Below are positions 45,053-53,980 of a stretch of 64,000 bases of DNA, one piece after another (within the stretch, counting starts at the first letter, position 1; every line of letters starts with the position of its first letter). Source of the stretch: Haemophilus_A paraphrohaemolyticus_A (GTDB lineage: Bacteria > Pseudomonadota > Gammaproteobacteria > Enterobacterales > Pasteurellaceae); contig NZ_QEQF01000001.1 in assembly GCF_003253115.1 (NCBI RefSeq), positions 310,001 through 374,000 of the forward strand, written 5' to 3'. The position numbers and the translations under genes are program-made. The notes below the pieces were generated by a model. It made no database searches. It was not told the DNA's origin and was given only the letters and a program-made list of their open reading frames with translations.

Positions 45053-46079
45053 AACCTAGCACCTCAACTTTTACGTTATTATCAATTAAATAGAATCTTG
45101 CTTCTGAAATCGCATCTTCTTCGCCGGTGACCTCCGCAATCACAAAGCCGAATTTTACACCACCTGCATAATCAATTTGCGACATCAAAATACTAAAATC
45201 AATGCCGAAGCGTTTTGAAGCGTGCGAGAGCAATGGTGCATCAACCGAACGCCCTGTAAATTCAAACTTAATAATCGGTTTGTTTTTCTCTGCGGTTGGT
45301 TGAGCAGAAAGTTGTTCCATATACTCTTGCGGAAGCTCAATATGGAAGGTCGATTGAATAAATTTCTGAGCCAGTACGGTTTTCGGATTAGAGAAAATTT
45401 CACTTACTGACCCCGTTTCAATCAGCTGACCTTTATCAATCACCGCCACACGATCACAAATACGTTTGACCACTTCCATTTCGTGGGTAATCAACAAGAT
45501 AGTTAAGCCTAAACGTTTATTGATGTCTTTTAAAAGTTGCAAGATCGATTGCGTGGTTGCAGGATCTAGTGCACTGGTTGCCTCATCACAAAGCAATACT
45601 TTTGGGTTAGAAGCTAACGCACGAGCAATAGCGACACGCTGTTTTTGACCACCAGATAAATTACTTGGGTAAACATCTTTACGCTCGGTTAAACCGACTA
45701 ATTCAAGCAACTCATTCACTTTCTTCTCAAGCTGCTCTTTTGGCGTATTATTTAAACGCAATGGCAACGCCACGTTTTCAAATACGGTTTGCGAAGAAAG
45801 CAAATTAAAATGCTGGAAAATCATTGCAATGTTGCGGCGAGCTAAAATCAGATCTTTATCTGACATTGCGGTTAAATCTTGTCCATCGACAATCACTTGC
45901 CCAATGGTTGGGCGTTCTAATAAATTCACGCAACGAATCAGTGTACTCTTCCCTGCCCCAGAAGCTCCAATTACGCCGTAAATTGTGCTTTTCGGAACTT
46001 CAAGGTTTACATTGTCAAGGGCAGTAATTTTTTTGCCCTTCACCTCAAATTGTTTGCTGATATTTTTCAGCTCAATCAT
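45042..46079 (-). CDS. metN: Methionine ABC transporter ATP-binding protein MetN
   Basis: ATPase of the methionine importer, 345 residues from ATG 46079 (MIELKNISKQFEVKG); a GTG four codons upstream is possible. Walker A GASGAGKS, signature LSGGQKQR, Walker B VLLCDEA, and a C-terminal ACT-like NIL domain (about 265-345) that binds methionine to inhibit transport when the cell is full. A tandem MetJ box lies upstream. Confidence 0.95.
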   Translation of the reverse strand: MIELKNISKQFEVKGKKITALDNVNLEVPKSTIYGVIGASGAGKSTLIRCVNLLERPTIGQVIVDGQDLTAMSDKDLILARRNIAMIFQHFNLLSSQTVFENVALPLRLNNTPKEQLEKKVNELLELVGLTERKDVYPSNLSGGQKQRVAIARALASNPKVLLCDEATSALDPATTQSILQLLKDINKRLGLTILLITHEMEVVKRICDRVAVIDKGQLIETGSVSEIFSNPKTVLAQKFIQSTFHIELPQEYMEQLSAQPTAEKNKPIIKFEFTGRSVDAPLLSHASKRFGIDFSILMSQIDYAGGVKFGFVIAEVTGEEDAISEARFYLIDNNVKVEVLGYVE

Positions 46080-46119
46080 AAATTTATCCACACACTTGTT
46101 AAAATATTTCGGTTATTTT

Positions 46120-46135
46120 AGACGTCTAGAATGCT
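46120..46135 (-). promoter_or_regulatory. MetJ operator (two tandem met boxes)
   Basis: AGACGTCT, a perfect met-box consensus, directly abuts AGAATGCT (5 of 8 matches). Two adjacent boxes are the minimum MetJ site. It is 41 bases upstream of the metN start and supports repression by S-adenosylmethionine. Confidence 0.8.
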
Positions 46136-46210
46136 ATGTCAATTCACCTTGCTTATTTTTTTATTCAAAAATGGAATAAAGACAAACTAAACTGCCCATT
46201 TTTACTGAAA

Positions 46211-46480
46211 TTAAGCGATCAAATCAGGATTATTTCGCTGCATTTTGACATCAATATAGCTACAACTTGGCTTGATTTTAAGCTGATTTTGTTTAGCAAA
46301 CTCAATTACGGCAGAATAGAGTTTCCCAGCAATCCCCTTGCCTTGAAAGGCTTCATCCACTTTTGTGGTAAATACATCAATCACATCATCACGAATATAA
46401 CGATAGCGTAATTTGCCCATTTTTACTTCACCTTCAAAATAACTAAATTCGCCTTGTTCTGCGTTATGAATAATTTGCAT
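46211..46480 (-). CDS. Small GNAT-like N-acetyltransferase (YjdJ type)
   Basis: An 89-residue single-domain protein of the short Gcn5-like acetyltransferase family. It begins MQIIHNAEQGEFSYFEG; the acetyl-CoA loop is EAFQGKGIAGKLYSAVIEF and a conserved cysteine follows in KIKPSCSYID. The substrate is unknown. The gap to metN carries the met boxes, so it is probably an independent gene. Plus-strand open frames across it are shadows. Confidence 0.82.
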   Translation of the reverse strand: MQIIHNAEQGEFSYFEGEVKMGKLRYRYIRDDVIDVFTTKVDEAFQGKGIAGKLYSAVIEFAKQNQLKIKPSCSYIDVKMQRNNPDLIA

Positions 46481-46544
46481 ACTTTGCTCCTAAAAATTTC
46501 ACTTTGTAAAAAATTTGTAGAAATACACCGCTTGCTAATGAAAA

Positions 46545-46566
46545 AAGCAAACGTTTGCGTTATAAT
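46545..46566 (+). promoter_or_regulatory. PurR operator and -10 element of purH
   Basis: AAGCAAACGTTTGCGT (46545-46560) matches the PurR consensus ACGCAAACGTTTNCGT closely and directly abuts TATAAT (46561-46566), so bound repressor would block RNA polymerase. The purH ATG is 45 bases downstream. Confidence 0.85.
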
Positions 46567-46611
46567 CTCGCCCGATTTTTTTATTTTAATCTATATTAAA
46601 GGGAACTCAAA

Positions 46612-48201
46612 ATGGCGATTCAACAAGCGTTATTAAGTGTGTCTGATAAAAAAGGCATTGTGGAATTTGCACAAGGGCTGGTGGCTCGTGGTGTAAAATT
46701 GCTTTCAACAGGCGGAACAGCAAAATTACTTGCTGAAGCAGGCTTGCCTGTGACTGAAGTGTCAGACTACACGGGTTTCCCTGAAATGATGGATGGGCGC
46801 GTAAAAACTCTTCATCCGAAAGTACACGGTGGGATTTTAGGGCGTCGCAGCATCGATGATGAAGTAATGAACCAACACGGTATTGAGTGCATTGATATGG
46901 TGGTGGTGAATCTTTATCCGTTCGCTGCAACGGTCGCAAAACCAGATTGCACCCTTGAAGATGCGGTAGAAAATATCGACATTGGCGGTCCAACAATGGT
47001 GCGTTCTGCAGCGAAAAATCACAAAGATGTAGCGATTGTGGTAAATAATGGCGATTTCGATGCAATTTTAGCAGAGATGGATCAAAACGAGAATAATCTG
47101 ACCTTAGCTACTCGCTTTAACCTTGCAATTAAAGCCTTTGAACACACTGCGCAATACGACAGTATGATTGCCAACTACTTCGGACAAAAAGTGCCACCTT
47201 ATCAAGGGGCAGAGGACGAAGATTTAACCCAAGTTTGCGGTCAATTTCCACGTACGCTAAACCTCAATTTTGTGCGTAAACAAACGATGCGTTATGGAGA
47301 AAATGCTCACCAAAATGCCGCATTCTATGTAGAAAATGAAGTGAAAGAGGCTTCCGTTTCAACCGCAAAACAATTACAAGGTAAAGCTCTTTCTTACAAC
47401 AACATTGCTGATACCGATGCCGCACTTGAATGCGTAAAAGAGTTTGAGCAGCCAGCTTGTGTAATAGTGAAACACGCGAATCCGTGTGGGGTGGCATTAG
47501 GTGAAAACATTTTAGAGGCCTATGATCGCGCCTATCAAACCGACCCAACATCTGCGTTCGGAGGCATTATCGCTTTCAACCGTGAGTTAGATGGCACAAC
47601 GGCACAAACTATTGCAGATCGTCAATTCGTAGAAGTCATCATCGCACCAAGCGTTTCTGCTGAAGCGAAAGAGGCACTGGCGAAAAAGAAAAATGTTCGC
47701 GTATTAGAATGTGGCGAATTTAGCCAAGCACAAAAACGCTTAGACTTCAAACGTGTAAATGGTGGCTTGTTAGTGCAAGAAGCGGATCAAGGTTCAGTAT
47801 CGCTTGCAGATTTGAAAGTGGTTTCTAAACGCCAACCAACCCAAGCAGAACTTGAAGACTTACTCTTCTGCTGGAAGGTCGCGAAATATGTGAAATCGAA
47901 TGCGATTGTGTATGCGAAAAACGGACAAACCATCGGTATTGGTGCGGGGCAAATGAGCCGTGTTTATTCCGCAAAAATTGCAGGTATTAAAGCCGAAGAT
48001 GGAGGCTTGCAAGTGGCGGGGTGTGTGATGGCATCAGATGCTTTCTTCCCATTCCGTGATGGCATTGATGCAGCTGCAAAAGTGGGCATTACTTGCGTAA
48101 TTCACCCAGGTGGTTCAATGCGTGATCAGGAAGTGATTGATGCAGCAGATGAACACGGAATGGCGATGGTATTAACAGGAATGAGACATTTCCGTCATTA
48201 A
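46612..48201 (+). CDS. purH: Bifunctional AICAR transformylase/IMP cyclohydrolase PurH
   Basis: Catalyses the last two steps to IMP, 529 residues (E. coli 529). The N-terminal IMP cyclohydrolase (MGS-like) domain has LLSTGGTAKLLAEAGLPV and GGPTMVRSAAKNH; the C-terminal AICAR transformylase domain has VKHANPCGVALG and DPTSAFGGIIAFN. AAGGGAA precedes the ATG. Unlike E. coli no purD follows; a bidirectional terminator separates it from selD. Confidence 0.98.
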   Translation: MAIQQALLSVSDKKGIVEFAQGLVARGVKLLSTGGTAKLLAEAGLPVTEVSDYTGFPEMMDGRVKTLHPKVHGGILGRRSIDDEVMNQHGIECIDMVVVNLYPFAATVAKPDCTLEDAVENIDIGGPTMVRSAAKNHKDVAIVVNNGDFDAILAEMDQNENNLTLATRFNLAIKAFEHTAQYDSMIANYFGQKVPPYQGAEDEDLTQVCGQFPRTLNLNFVRKQTMRYGENAHQNAAFYVENEVKEASVSTAKQLQGKALSYNNIADTDAALECVKEFEQPACVIVKHANPCGVALGENILEAYDRAYQTDPTSAFGGIIAFNRELDGTTAQTIADRQFVEVIIAPSVSAEAKEALAKKKNVRVLECGEFSQAQKRLDFKRVNGGLLVQEADQGSVSLADLKVVSKRQPTQAELEDLLFCWKVAKYVKSNAIVYAKNGQTIGIGAGQMSRVYSAKIAGIKAEDGGLQVAGCVMASDAFFPFRDGIDAAAKVGITCVIHPGGSMRDQEVIDAADEHGMAMVLTGMRHFRH

Positions 48202-48230
48202 TCCACCATTTGAATGTACAGGATATAAAC

Positions 48231-48266
48231 AAAAAAGGGAGAATAACCACGTTATTTTCCCTTTTT
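48231..48266. terminator. Bidirectional terminator between purH and selD
   Basis: AAAAAGGGAGAATAAC / GTTATTTTCCCTTTTT with one wobble position and a 3-base loop, T-rich on both strands, between convergent genes. Confidence 0.85.
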
Positions 48267-48282
48267 GCTCTATATGCCTATA

Positions 48283-49323
48283 TTAACGCACTTCAATTAG
48301 CGGTCTATTTTCATCCATTTCTAACAAACGCCCTACTCGGAAAAGTGGCACATTCATTGTGTTTGCAATTTGTTGGATTTTTTCGACCGCTTGTGACTCA
48401 ACCGCCACCAATAAACCACCAGAAGTTTGCGGATCACACAAAATTGTTTTCTGCTTGTCCGTCAATGGTGAAATCAAATGCCCGTAGCTTTCAAAGTTGC
48501 GGTTTGTACCACCCGGTACAGAGCCTTGCGCAATATAATCTTGCACGCCATCAAGCGTTTGAATATGAGCAAAATCGACCTCTGCTCGCAAATTTGAGCC
48601 TTCGCACACTTCTTTTAAATGTCCCAACAAGCCAAAACCTGTGACATCCGTCATCGCTTTCACCTCATCCAATTTGGAGAATTCTGCACCAATCAAGTTC
48701 ATTTGACACATCGCATCTCGTGCTAAATGTTGATGCTCAGGCTTCAAAATTCCCCGTTTTTCTGCGGTTGTCAAAATACCAATACCAAGTGGTTTGGTTA
48801 AGAAGAGTTCACAACCTGCGGTTGCCGAAGCGTTGCGTTTCACTTTTTCAGTTGGAATAACGCCCGTTACCGCTAAACCAAAAATTGGCTCAGGCGCATC
48901 GATGGAGTGTCCGCCTGCCAAAGCAATGCCCGCTGTGGCACAAGCTGCTCGTCCGCCTTCTACAATTTGTTGCGCGACTTCTGCAGGGAGTTTGTTGATA
49001 GGGAAGCCTAAAATCGCAATTGCCATAATCGGCTTACCGCCCATCGCAAAAATATCGCTAATTGCATTGGTTGCAGCAATTCGTCCAAAATCAAATGGGT
49101 CATCGACGATTGGCATAAAGAAATCGGTGGTGCTGATAATGCCTACACCGTTGCCAATGTCGTAAACTGCTGCATCATCTGCGGTTTCGTTACCAACTAA
49201 TAAATTCGGGTCGATAAATTTTTCGAGTTCGCTATGTAAAATTGTCCCTAACACCTTAGGCGAAATTTTACAGCCTCAACCTGCACCGTGACTAAATTGC
49301 GTTAAACGTACTTGTTCGGTCAT
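48283..49323 (-). CDS. selD: Selenophosphate synthase SelD, itself a selenoprotein (UGA = Sec16)
   Basis: Makes selenophosphate from selenide and ATP for selenocysteine and selenouridine synthesis. The apparent start at 49254 is too late: reading from ATG 49323 (GGAGGCGAG site) gives MTEQVRLTQFSHGAG-U-GCKISPKVLG, with TGA at 49278-49276 exactly where E. coli SelD has its active-site Cys17. Total 346 codons plus stop (E. coli 347 residues). The glycine-rich ATP domain (GADE-like ETADDAAVYDIG; ALAGGHSIDAPEP; MTDVTGFGLLGHL) is intact, arguing for recoding, not decay. A SECIS-like hairpin follows the UGA. Confidence 0.93.
49231..49278 (-). promoter_or_regulatory. SECIS-like hairpin at the selD UGA codon
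   Basis: Directly after the UGA, GTAAAATT pairs with AATTTTAC and, inside it, CCTAA pairs with TTAGG around the loop GGTG (49255-49252). The apical loop is about 20 bases past the UGA, within the usual bacterial SECIS distance, and begins with G residues as SelB-binding loops do. Confidence 0.7.
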
Positions 49324-49405
49324 CTCGCCTCCTTATCCATAAAATCATTATGAGCATTTTACCAGAAGTAACACAAGCGGTCGATTTTCTGTAATAAATC
49401 TTCTC

Positions 49406-49822
49406 TTACACAATTTCATTTGTTGTAAAGAAATAAGCGATTTCATGCTCTGCTGATTCAACAGAATCAGAACCGTGCACGGAATTTTCACGTCCGCTTA
49501 ATGCGTACATTTTGCGAAGCGTCCCTTGTTTTTGATCTTCTGGTTTTGTTGCTCCCATTAAAGCACGATAATTTGCTACTGCGTTTTCGCCTTCCAGAAC
49601 CACAGCAACCACAGGGGCTGAAATCATAAAATCAATGAGCGAGGTAAAATATTCGCGCCCTTGATGTTCTGCATAAAAACCTTCCGCTTGTTCACGGGTA
49701 AGTTGGATTTTTTTCAAGGCCTTAATGGTTAAACCTGCATCTTCTAAATGCGATAAAATTTTGCCGATTAAATGGCGTTTCGTCGCATCTGGTTTAATTA
49801 AGCATAAAGTTTGTTGGATCAT
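49406..49822 (-). CDS. ndk: Nucleoside diphosphate kinase
   Basis: Equilibrates nucleoside di- and triphosphates, 138 residues from ATG 49822 (MIQQTLCLIKPDATKRHLIG), which has GGAG upstream; longer in-frame starts up to 49846 would precede the conserved N-terminus. The active-site histidine lies in NSVHGSDSVESAEHEI. Single gene, divergent from sodA. Confidence 0.96.
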   Translation of the reverse strand: MIQQTLCLIKPDATKRHLIGKILSHLEDAGLTIKALKKIQLTREQAEGFYAEHQGREYFTSLIDFMISAPVVAVVLEGENAVANYRALMGATKPEDQKQGTLRKMYALSGRENSVHGSDSVESAEHEIAYFFTTNEIV

Positions 49823-49898
49823 TCTTTTCTCCATTATTTTAGTCATAAAATAAGCATATAAGTAAGCGGTGATATTTTAGCAAAAATATGACAAATAT

Positions 49899-49912
49899 TT
49901 GCGATAGATCAA
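49899..49912 (+). promoter_or_regulatory. FNR-like site upstream of sodA
   Basis: TTGCGATAGATCAA matches 8 of 10 fixed positions of the FNR consensus TTGAT-N4-ATCAA. It is 89 bases before the sodA ATG. Anaerobic repression of sodA would fit E. coli practice. Confidence 0.35.
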
Positions 49913-50001
49913 ATTAAAGTGTATTAACTGACTATTTTTTGCTAGAATTTACAGCGAGTTTTAACTCAAGTTTTACCTATTTTTATTTGAGGATAACAAT
50001 A

Positions 50002-50643
50002 ATGGCATACACATTACCAGAATTAGGCTACGCATATGATGCATTAGAGCCACATTTCGATGCAAGAACAATGGAAATTCACCATTCTAAACATCACCAA
50101 ACTTATGTAAATAATGCAAATGCAGCATTAGAAGCATATCCAGAATTATTAGAACAATGCCCAGGTAAATTAATTTCAAACCTTGAGCAAGTTCCAGCAG
50201 AAAAACGTGTTGCGGTACGTAACAATGTGGGCGGTCACGTAAACCATACGTTACTCTGGAAAGGTTTAAAAACTGGCACAACTTTACAAGGTGCATTAAA
50301 AGACGCAATTGAGCGTGATTTCGGTTCTGTTGAAGCATTCCAAGCACAATTTGAACAAGCTGCAGCAACTCGTTTCGGTTCAGGCTGGGCATGGTTAGTG
50401 TTAGAAGAGGGCAAATTAGCCGTTGTTTCAACTGCAAACCAAGATTCTCCGTTAATGGGTAAAGCAGAGGCTGGCGTTTCAGGCTACCCAATCTTAGGCT
50501 TAGACGTTTGGGAACACGCTTACTATTTAAACTACCAAAACCGCCGTGCAGACTACATCAAAGCCTTCTGGAACGTCGTAAACTGGGATGAAGCAGCTCG
50601 CCGTTTTGAAGATAAAGTAAACACTTGCGGTTGTGCTAAATAA
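50002..50643 (+). CDS. sodA: Manganese superoxide dismutase
   Basis: Cytoplasmic dismutase, 213 residues from ATG 50002 (MAYTLPELGYAYDALEPHFD), with a TTGAGGATAAC ribosome region. Metal ligands are in EIHHSKHHQTYV, VNHTLLW and the C-terminal DVWEHAYYLNY; GGHVNHTLLW and the long Mn-type spacing favour manganese over iron. The longer frame from 49939 extends into the promoter region. Confidence 0.94.
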   Translation: MAYTLPELGYAYDALEPHFDARTMEIHHSKHHQTYVNNANAALEAYPELLEQCPGKLISNLEQVPAEKRVAVRNNVGGHVNHTLLWKGLKTGTTLQGALKDAIERDFGSVEAFQAQFEQAAATRFGSGWAWLVLEEGKLAVVSTANQDSPLMGKAEAGVSGYPILGLDVWEHAYYLNYQNRRADYIKAFWNVVNWDEAARRFEDKVNTCGCAK

Positions 50644-50681
50644 TTAAAAATTAATCTTATATCATTTACCTAGTAAGTAAC

Positions 50682-50719
50682 GCGGATAAAGTAATGGATT
50701 TAACTTTATCCGCTTTTTT
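50682..50719 (+). terminator. Terminator of sodA
   Basis: An 11-bp stem GCGGATAAAGT / ACTTTATCCGC with a 10-base loop followed by six Ts. Confidence 0.92.
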
Positions 50720-50808
50720 ATTTTCCATTTTCCTTTCTCTTTCATTTATTTAGCAATTTATTTTAAATTGATAGGTAAAAACCATTTGAATATAGTGGTT
50801 TTTAGATA

Positions 50809-50827
50809 GAAAATGCGAGCCATTTTC
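50809..50827 (+). promoter_or_regulatory. Putative Fur box of the TonB-dependent receptor gene
   Basis: GAAAATGCGAGCCATTTTC matches the 19-bp Fur consensus at 13 positions and has 7-bp inverted arms. It ends 34 bases before the start codon, suggesting iron (or zinc, if Zur) repression. Confidence 0.5.
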
Positions 50828-50861
50828 ATTAAATAACCATAAAAAATAAAAGGAGAAAAGC

Positions 50862-53615
50862 ATGAGCAAAAAGTTTTCGCTCAACATCATTACATTATCA
50901 TTACTGGGGGTAGCCCAATTTGCTTCTGCAGATTTAGTACTAGATGAAATCCAGGTAAAGTCTAGCGAAGTGAGTAACGATAAGAAGCCTTTCACTGAAG
51001 CCAAAGCCAAAAGTACGCGTGAAAATGTCTTTAAGGAAACCCAAACCATTGACCAAGTGATTCGGAGTATTCCTGGGGCATTTACTCAACAAGATAAAGG
51101 CTCGGGTGTCGTTTCTGTAAATATTCGTGGCGAAAATGGATTAGGTCGTGTCAATACGATGGTTGATGGTGTAACCCAGACCTTCTATTCTACAGCCTTA
51201 GACTCTGGTCAATCAGGTGGGAGTTCTCAATTTGGTGCGGCAATCGATCCTAATTTTATTGCAGGTGTAGATGTCAATAAAAGTAACTTTTCGGGAGCAA
51301 GCGGTATAAATGCGTTAGCGGGCAGTGCTAATTTTAGAACATTAGGCGTTAATGATGTCATTACCGATGACAAACAATTTGGCTTTATTCTGAAAGGAAT
51401 GACAGGAAGCAATGCTACTAAATCCAATTTTATGACGATGGCTGCAAGCAGAAAATGGCTTGATAATGGTGGCTATATAGGCATGGTGTACGGTTATAGC
51501 CAACGTGAAGTTTCACAAGATTATCGTATCGGTGGCGGAGAACGATTAGCATCATTAGGGCAGGGTGTTCTAGCTAAAGAGAAAGAAAAGATTTTTCGTA
51601 ATGATGGTTATGTTTTAAATTCTGCTGGACAATGGGCTCCTGATTTAAATCAAAATTCTTGGACTTGTAATACTAAAAATCCTTATTTAGCAGATACAAG
51701 AGTAATAGAGGGTTTTACGCCTGATTGCAAATATATTGCATTCCCAAAAAGCCCAACAACTATAAAGAGAAAAAAAATACTTAAAGATATAGATGATGGT
51801 AAGCCTTTACAAGATATACCAGAACTACAAGCAGACATAAAAGAGACTGATGATAGCTTTGAACGCAATAAAGATCAATATGATGTTGCACCTATTGAAC
51901 CTGGCAGTTTGCAATCTCGTTCACGTAGCCATTTGTTAAAATTTGAATATGGCGATGATCACCATACTTTAGGGGCACAATTACGCACGTTGGATAATAA
52001 AATTGGCTCACGTAAAATAGAAAACCGTAATTACCAATTCAATTATAACTTTAATGATCACAACTATCTCGATCTTAATTTAATGGCTGCACATAACATT
52101 GGTAAAACCATTTATCCTAAGGGTGGCTTTTTTGCTGGCTGGCAAGTGGCAGACAAACTTATTACCAAAAATGTCGCAAATATTGTTGATATAAATAACA
52201 GCTATACCTTCTTATTGCCAAAAGAAATCGATTTAAAAACCACATTAGGTTTTAACTATTTTACCAATGAATACAATAAAAACCGCTTTCCTGAAGAATT
52301 AAGTTTGTTTTATGTGAATGAATCACACGATCAAGGCTCATATTCACTCAGTAATAAAGGGAGATATTCTGGCTCAAAAGGTTTATTACCACAACGTTCA
52401 GTAATCTTACAACCTTCTGGCAAGCAAAAATTTAAAACAGTGTATTTTGATACCGCACTTTCTAAAGGCATTTATCATTTAGATTACAGCGTGAATTTTA
52501 CCCATTATGCATTTAACGGTGAGTATGTAGGTTACGAAAATACACCAACACAAATTAATGAACCGATTTTGCATAAATCAGGGCATAAAAAAGCGTTCAA
52601 TCATTCTGCCACATTAAGTGCTGAGCTAAGCGATTATTTTATGCCATTTTTCACTTATTCTCGCACACACAGAATGCCGAATATTCAAGAGATGTTTTTC
52701 TCTCAAGTGTCTGATGCGGGGGTGAATACTCCATTGAAACCTGAACGTGCAGAAACTTATCAACTTGGTTTTAATACCTATAAAAAAGGCGTTTTTACAA
52801 AAGAAGATATATTAGGAGTTAAGGTTGTTGGCTATCGTAGTTTTATTAAAAACTATATCCACAATGTGTATGGAGATTGGTCACGAGATGGTGTTATTCC
52901 AGAGTGGGCAAGACTCAATGGTTTTCGTCTGACGATTGCTCATCAAAATTATCAACCAATAGTGAAAAAAAGCGGAGCTGAGTTAGAGTTAAATTATGAT
53001 ATGGGGCGTTTTTTTGCGAATTTCTCTTATGCTTATCAACGTACAAATCAACCAACTAATTATGCCGATGCTAGCTCACGTCCGCGTAATGCTTCAAAAG
53101 AAGAGATTTTGAAACAAGGTTATGGTTTATCACGTATCACTATGTTACCAAAGGACTACGGTAGATTAGAGCTTGGCACACGTTGGTTTGATCAAAAATT
53201 AACTTTTGGTATCGCAGCCCGTTACTATGGAAAAAGTAAGCGTGCTACAACTCAAGAAGAATATATCAACGGATCTCACTTTGAATTAAATACCGCGGGT
53301 GATAGAACTTACTATGCCGTTAAGAAAACGGAAGAGATTGAAAAACAACCGATTATTTTAGATTTACACGTCAGCTATGAACCAATCAAAGATTTGATTA
53401 TTAAAGCAGAAGTACAAAATCTGTTAGATAAACGTTATGTCGATCCATTGGATGCTGGAAATGACGCGGCTTCGCAACGTTATTATTCAAGTTTAAATGA
53501 TTCTTTAGCCTGTAAAATAAATGAATCAACCTGTAATGATGGTTCAGATAAATCTGTACTTTATAACTTTGCACGTGGAAGAACTTTTATTATGAGTTTG
53601 AATTATAAATTTTAG
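50862..53615 (+). CDS. TonB-dependent outer-membrane receptor (heme/iron type)
   Basis: A 917-residue receptor with signal peptide MSKKFSLNIITLSLLGVAQFASA, then LVLDEIQV as TonB box and plug start. The plug domain (about 40-165) shows DQVIRSIPGAFTQQDKGSG and VSVNIRGENGLGRVNTMVDG. The barrel ends in FIMSLNYKF with terminal phenylalanine. It resembles the Hup/TdhA group of heme-utilisation receptors of Pasteurellaceae, but ligand assignment is uncertain. A stretch near residues 280-345 is AT-rich with AGA/ATA codons and probably encodes a surface loop. AAAAGGAG precedes the ATG. Confidence 0.9.
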   Translation: MSKKFSLNIITLSLLGVAQFASADLVLDEIQVKSSEVSNDKKPFTEAKAKSTRENVFKETQTIDQVIRSIPGAFTQQDKGSGVVSVNIRGENGLGRVNTMVDGVTQTFYSTALDSGQSGGSSQFGAAIDPNFIAGVDVNKSNFSGASGINALAGSANFRTLGVNDVITDDKQFGFILKGMTGSNATKSNFMTMAASRKWLDNGGYIGMVYGYSQREVSQDYRIGGGERLASLGQGVLAKEKEKIFRNDGYVLNSAGQWAPDLNQNSWTCNTKNPYLADTRVIEGFTPDCKYIAFPKSPTTIKRKKILKDIDDGKPLQDIPELQADIKETDDSFERNKDQYDVAPIEPGSLQSRSRSHLLKFEYGDDHHTLGAQLRTLDNKIGSRKIENRNYQFNYNFNDHNYLDLNLMAAHNIGKTIYPKGGFFAGWQVADKLITKNVANIVDINNSYTFLLPKEIDLKTTLGFNYFTNEYNKNRFPEELSLFYVNESHDQGSYSLSNKGRYSGSKGLLPQRSVILQPSGKQKFKTVYFDTALSKGIYHLDYSVNFTHYAFNGEYVGYENTPTQINEPILHKSGHKKAFNHSATLSAELSDYFMPFFTYSRTHRMPNIQEMFFSQVSDAGVNTPLKPERAETYQLGFNTYKKGVFTKEDILGVKVVGYRSFIKNYIHNVYGDWSRDGVIPEWARLNGFRLTIAHQNYQPIVKKSGAELELNYDMGRFFANFSYAYQRTNQPTNYADASSRPRNASKEEILKQGYGLSRITMLPKDYGRLELGTRWFDQKLTFGIAARYYGKSKRATTQEEYINGSHFELNTAGDRTYYAVKKTEEIEKQPIILDLHVSYEPIKDLIIKAEVQNLLDKRYVDPLDAGNDAASQRYYSSLNDSLACKINESTCNDGSDKSVLYNFARGRTFIMSLNYKF

Positions 53616-53679
53616 GTCATATAGGAAAATTGGAGTGTAATTTAGAGTAATAATAGAACTTATTTTAAGATAAAAAATA

Positions 53680-53705
53680 ACCCTATAGCAAAAGGGCTAT
53701 AGGGT
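53680..53705. terminator. Terminator hairpin between the receptor gene and tRNA-Asn
   Basis: A 10-bp stem ACCCTATAGC / GCTATAGGGT with a 6-base loop; T-rich on the minus strand (TTATTTTTTATC), so it best ends tRNA-Asn transcripts and may also stop the receptor mRNA. The rest of the 53616-53980 gap holds only the tRNA. Confidence 0.65.
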
Positions 53706-53798
53706 AAATCTTTTGTTCTAATTCTGGAGGTAAGAATCACTGTTTTACAAAAGGAGACAAATAAAACAAGAACAAAAGCAAAACTAAAGGAAAATAGT

Positions 53799-53874
53799 TG
53801 GCTCCTCCTGCGGGACTCGAACCTGCGACATATGGATTAACAGTCCACCGTTCTACCGACTGAACTAAGGAGGA
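53799..53874 (-). tRNA. tRNA-Asn (anticodon GTT)
   Basis: A 76-base cloverleaf on the minus strand: acceptor TCCTCCT/AGGAGGA, D-loop TAGTTCAGTCGGTAGAAC, anticodon loop CTGTTAA, T-loop TTCGAGT, discriminator G and encoded CCA. Confidence 0.97.
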
Positions 53875-53980
53875 ACAAAACGGTGTGCATTTTAGGCTAA
53901 AACGTTTTAGCTGTCAAATAAATTATTTCATAAATAAAATTATAAGTAATATTAGCCTTATTTATGTGATTTTATGCCAT

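Noticed and set aside
46136..46411. A 91-codon plus-strand open frame upstream of purH
   Set aside because: It is antisense to the small acetyltransferase, which has a recognisable domain; the plus frame has no start signal and overlaps the MetJ operator.
48283..49254. selD read as a truncated gene or pseudogene starting at 49254
   Set aside because: The upstream TGA falls exactly on the known Cys/Sec position, the residues on both sides are conserved, a good ATG with a ribosome site lies upstream, and a SECIS-like hairpin follows.
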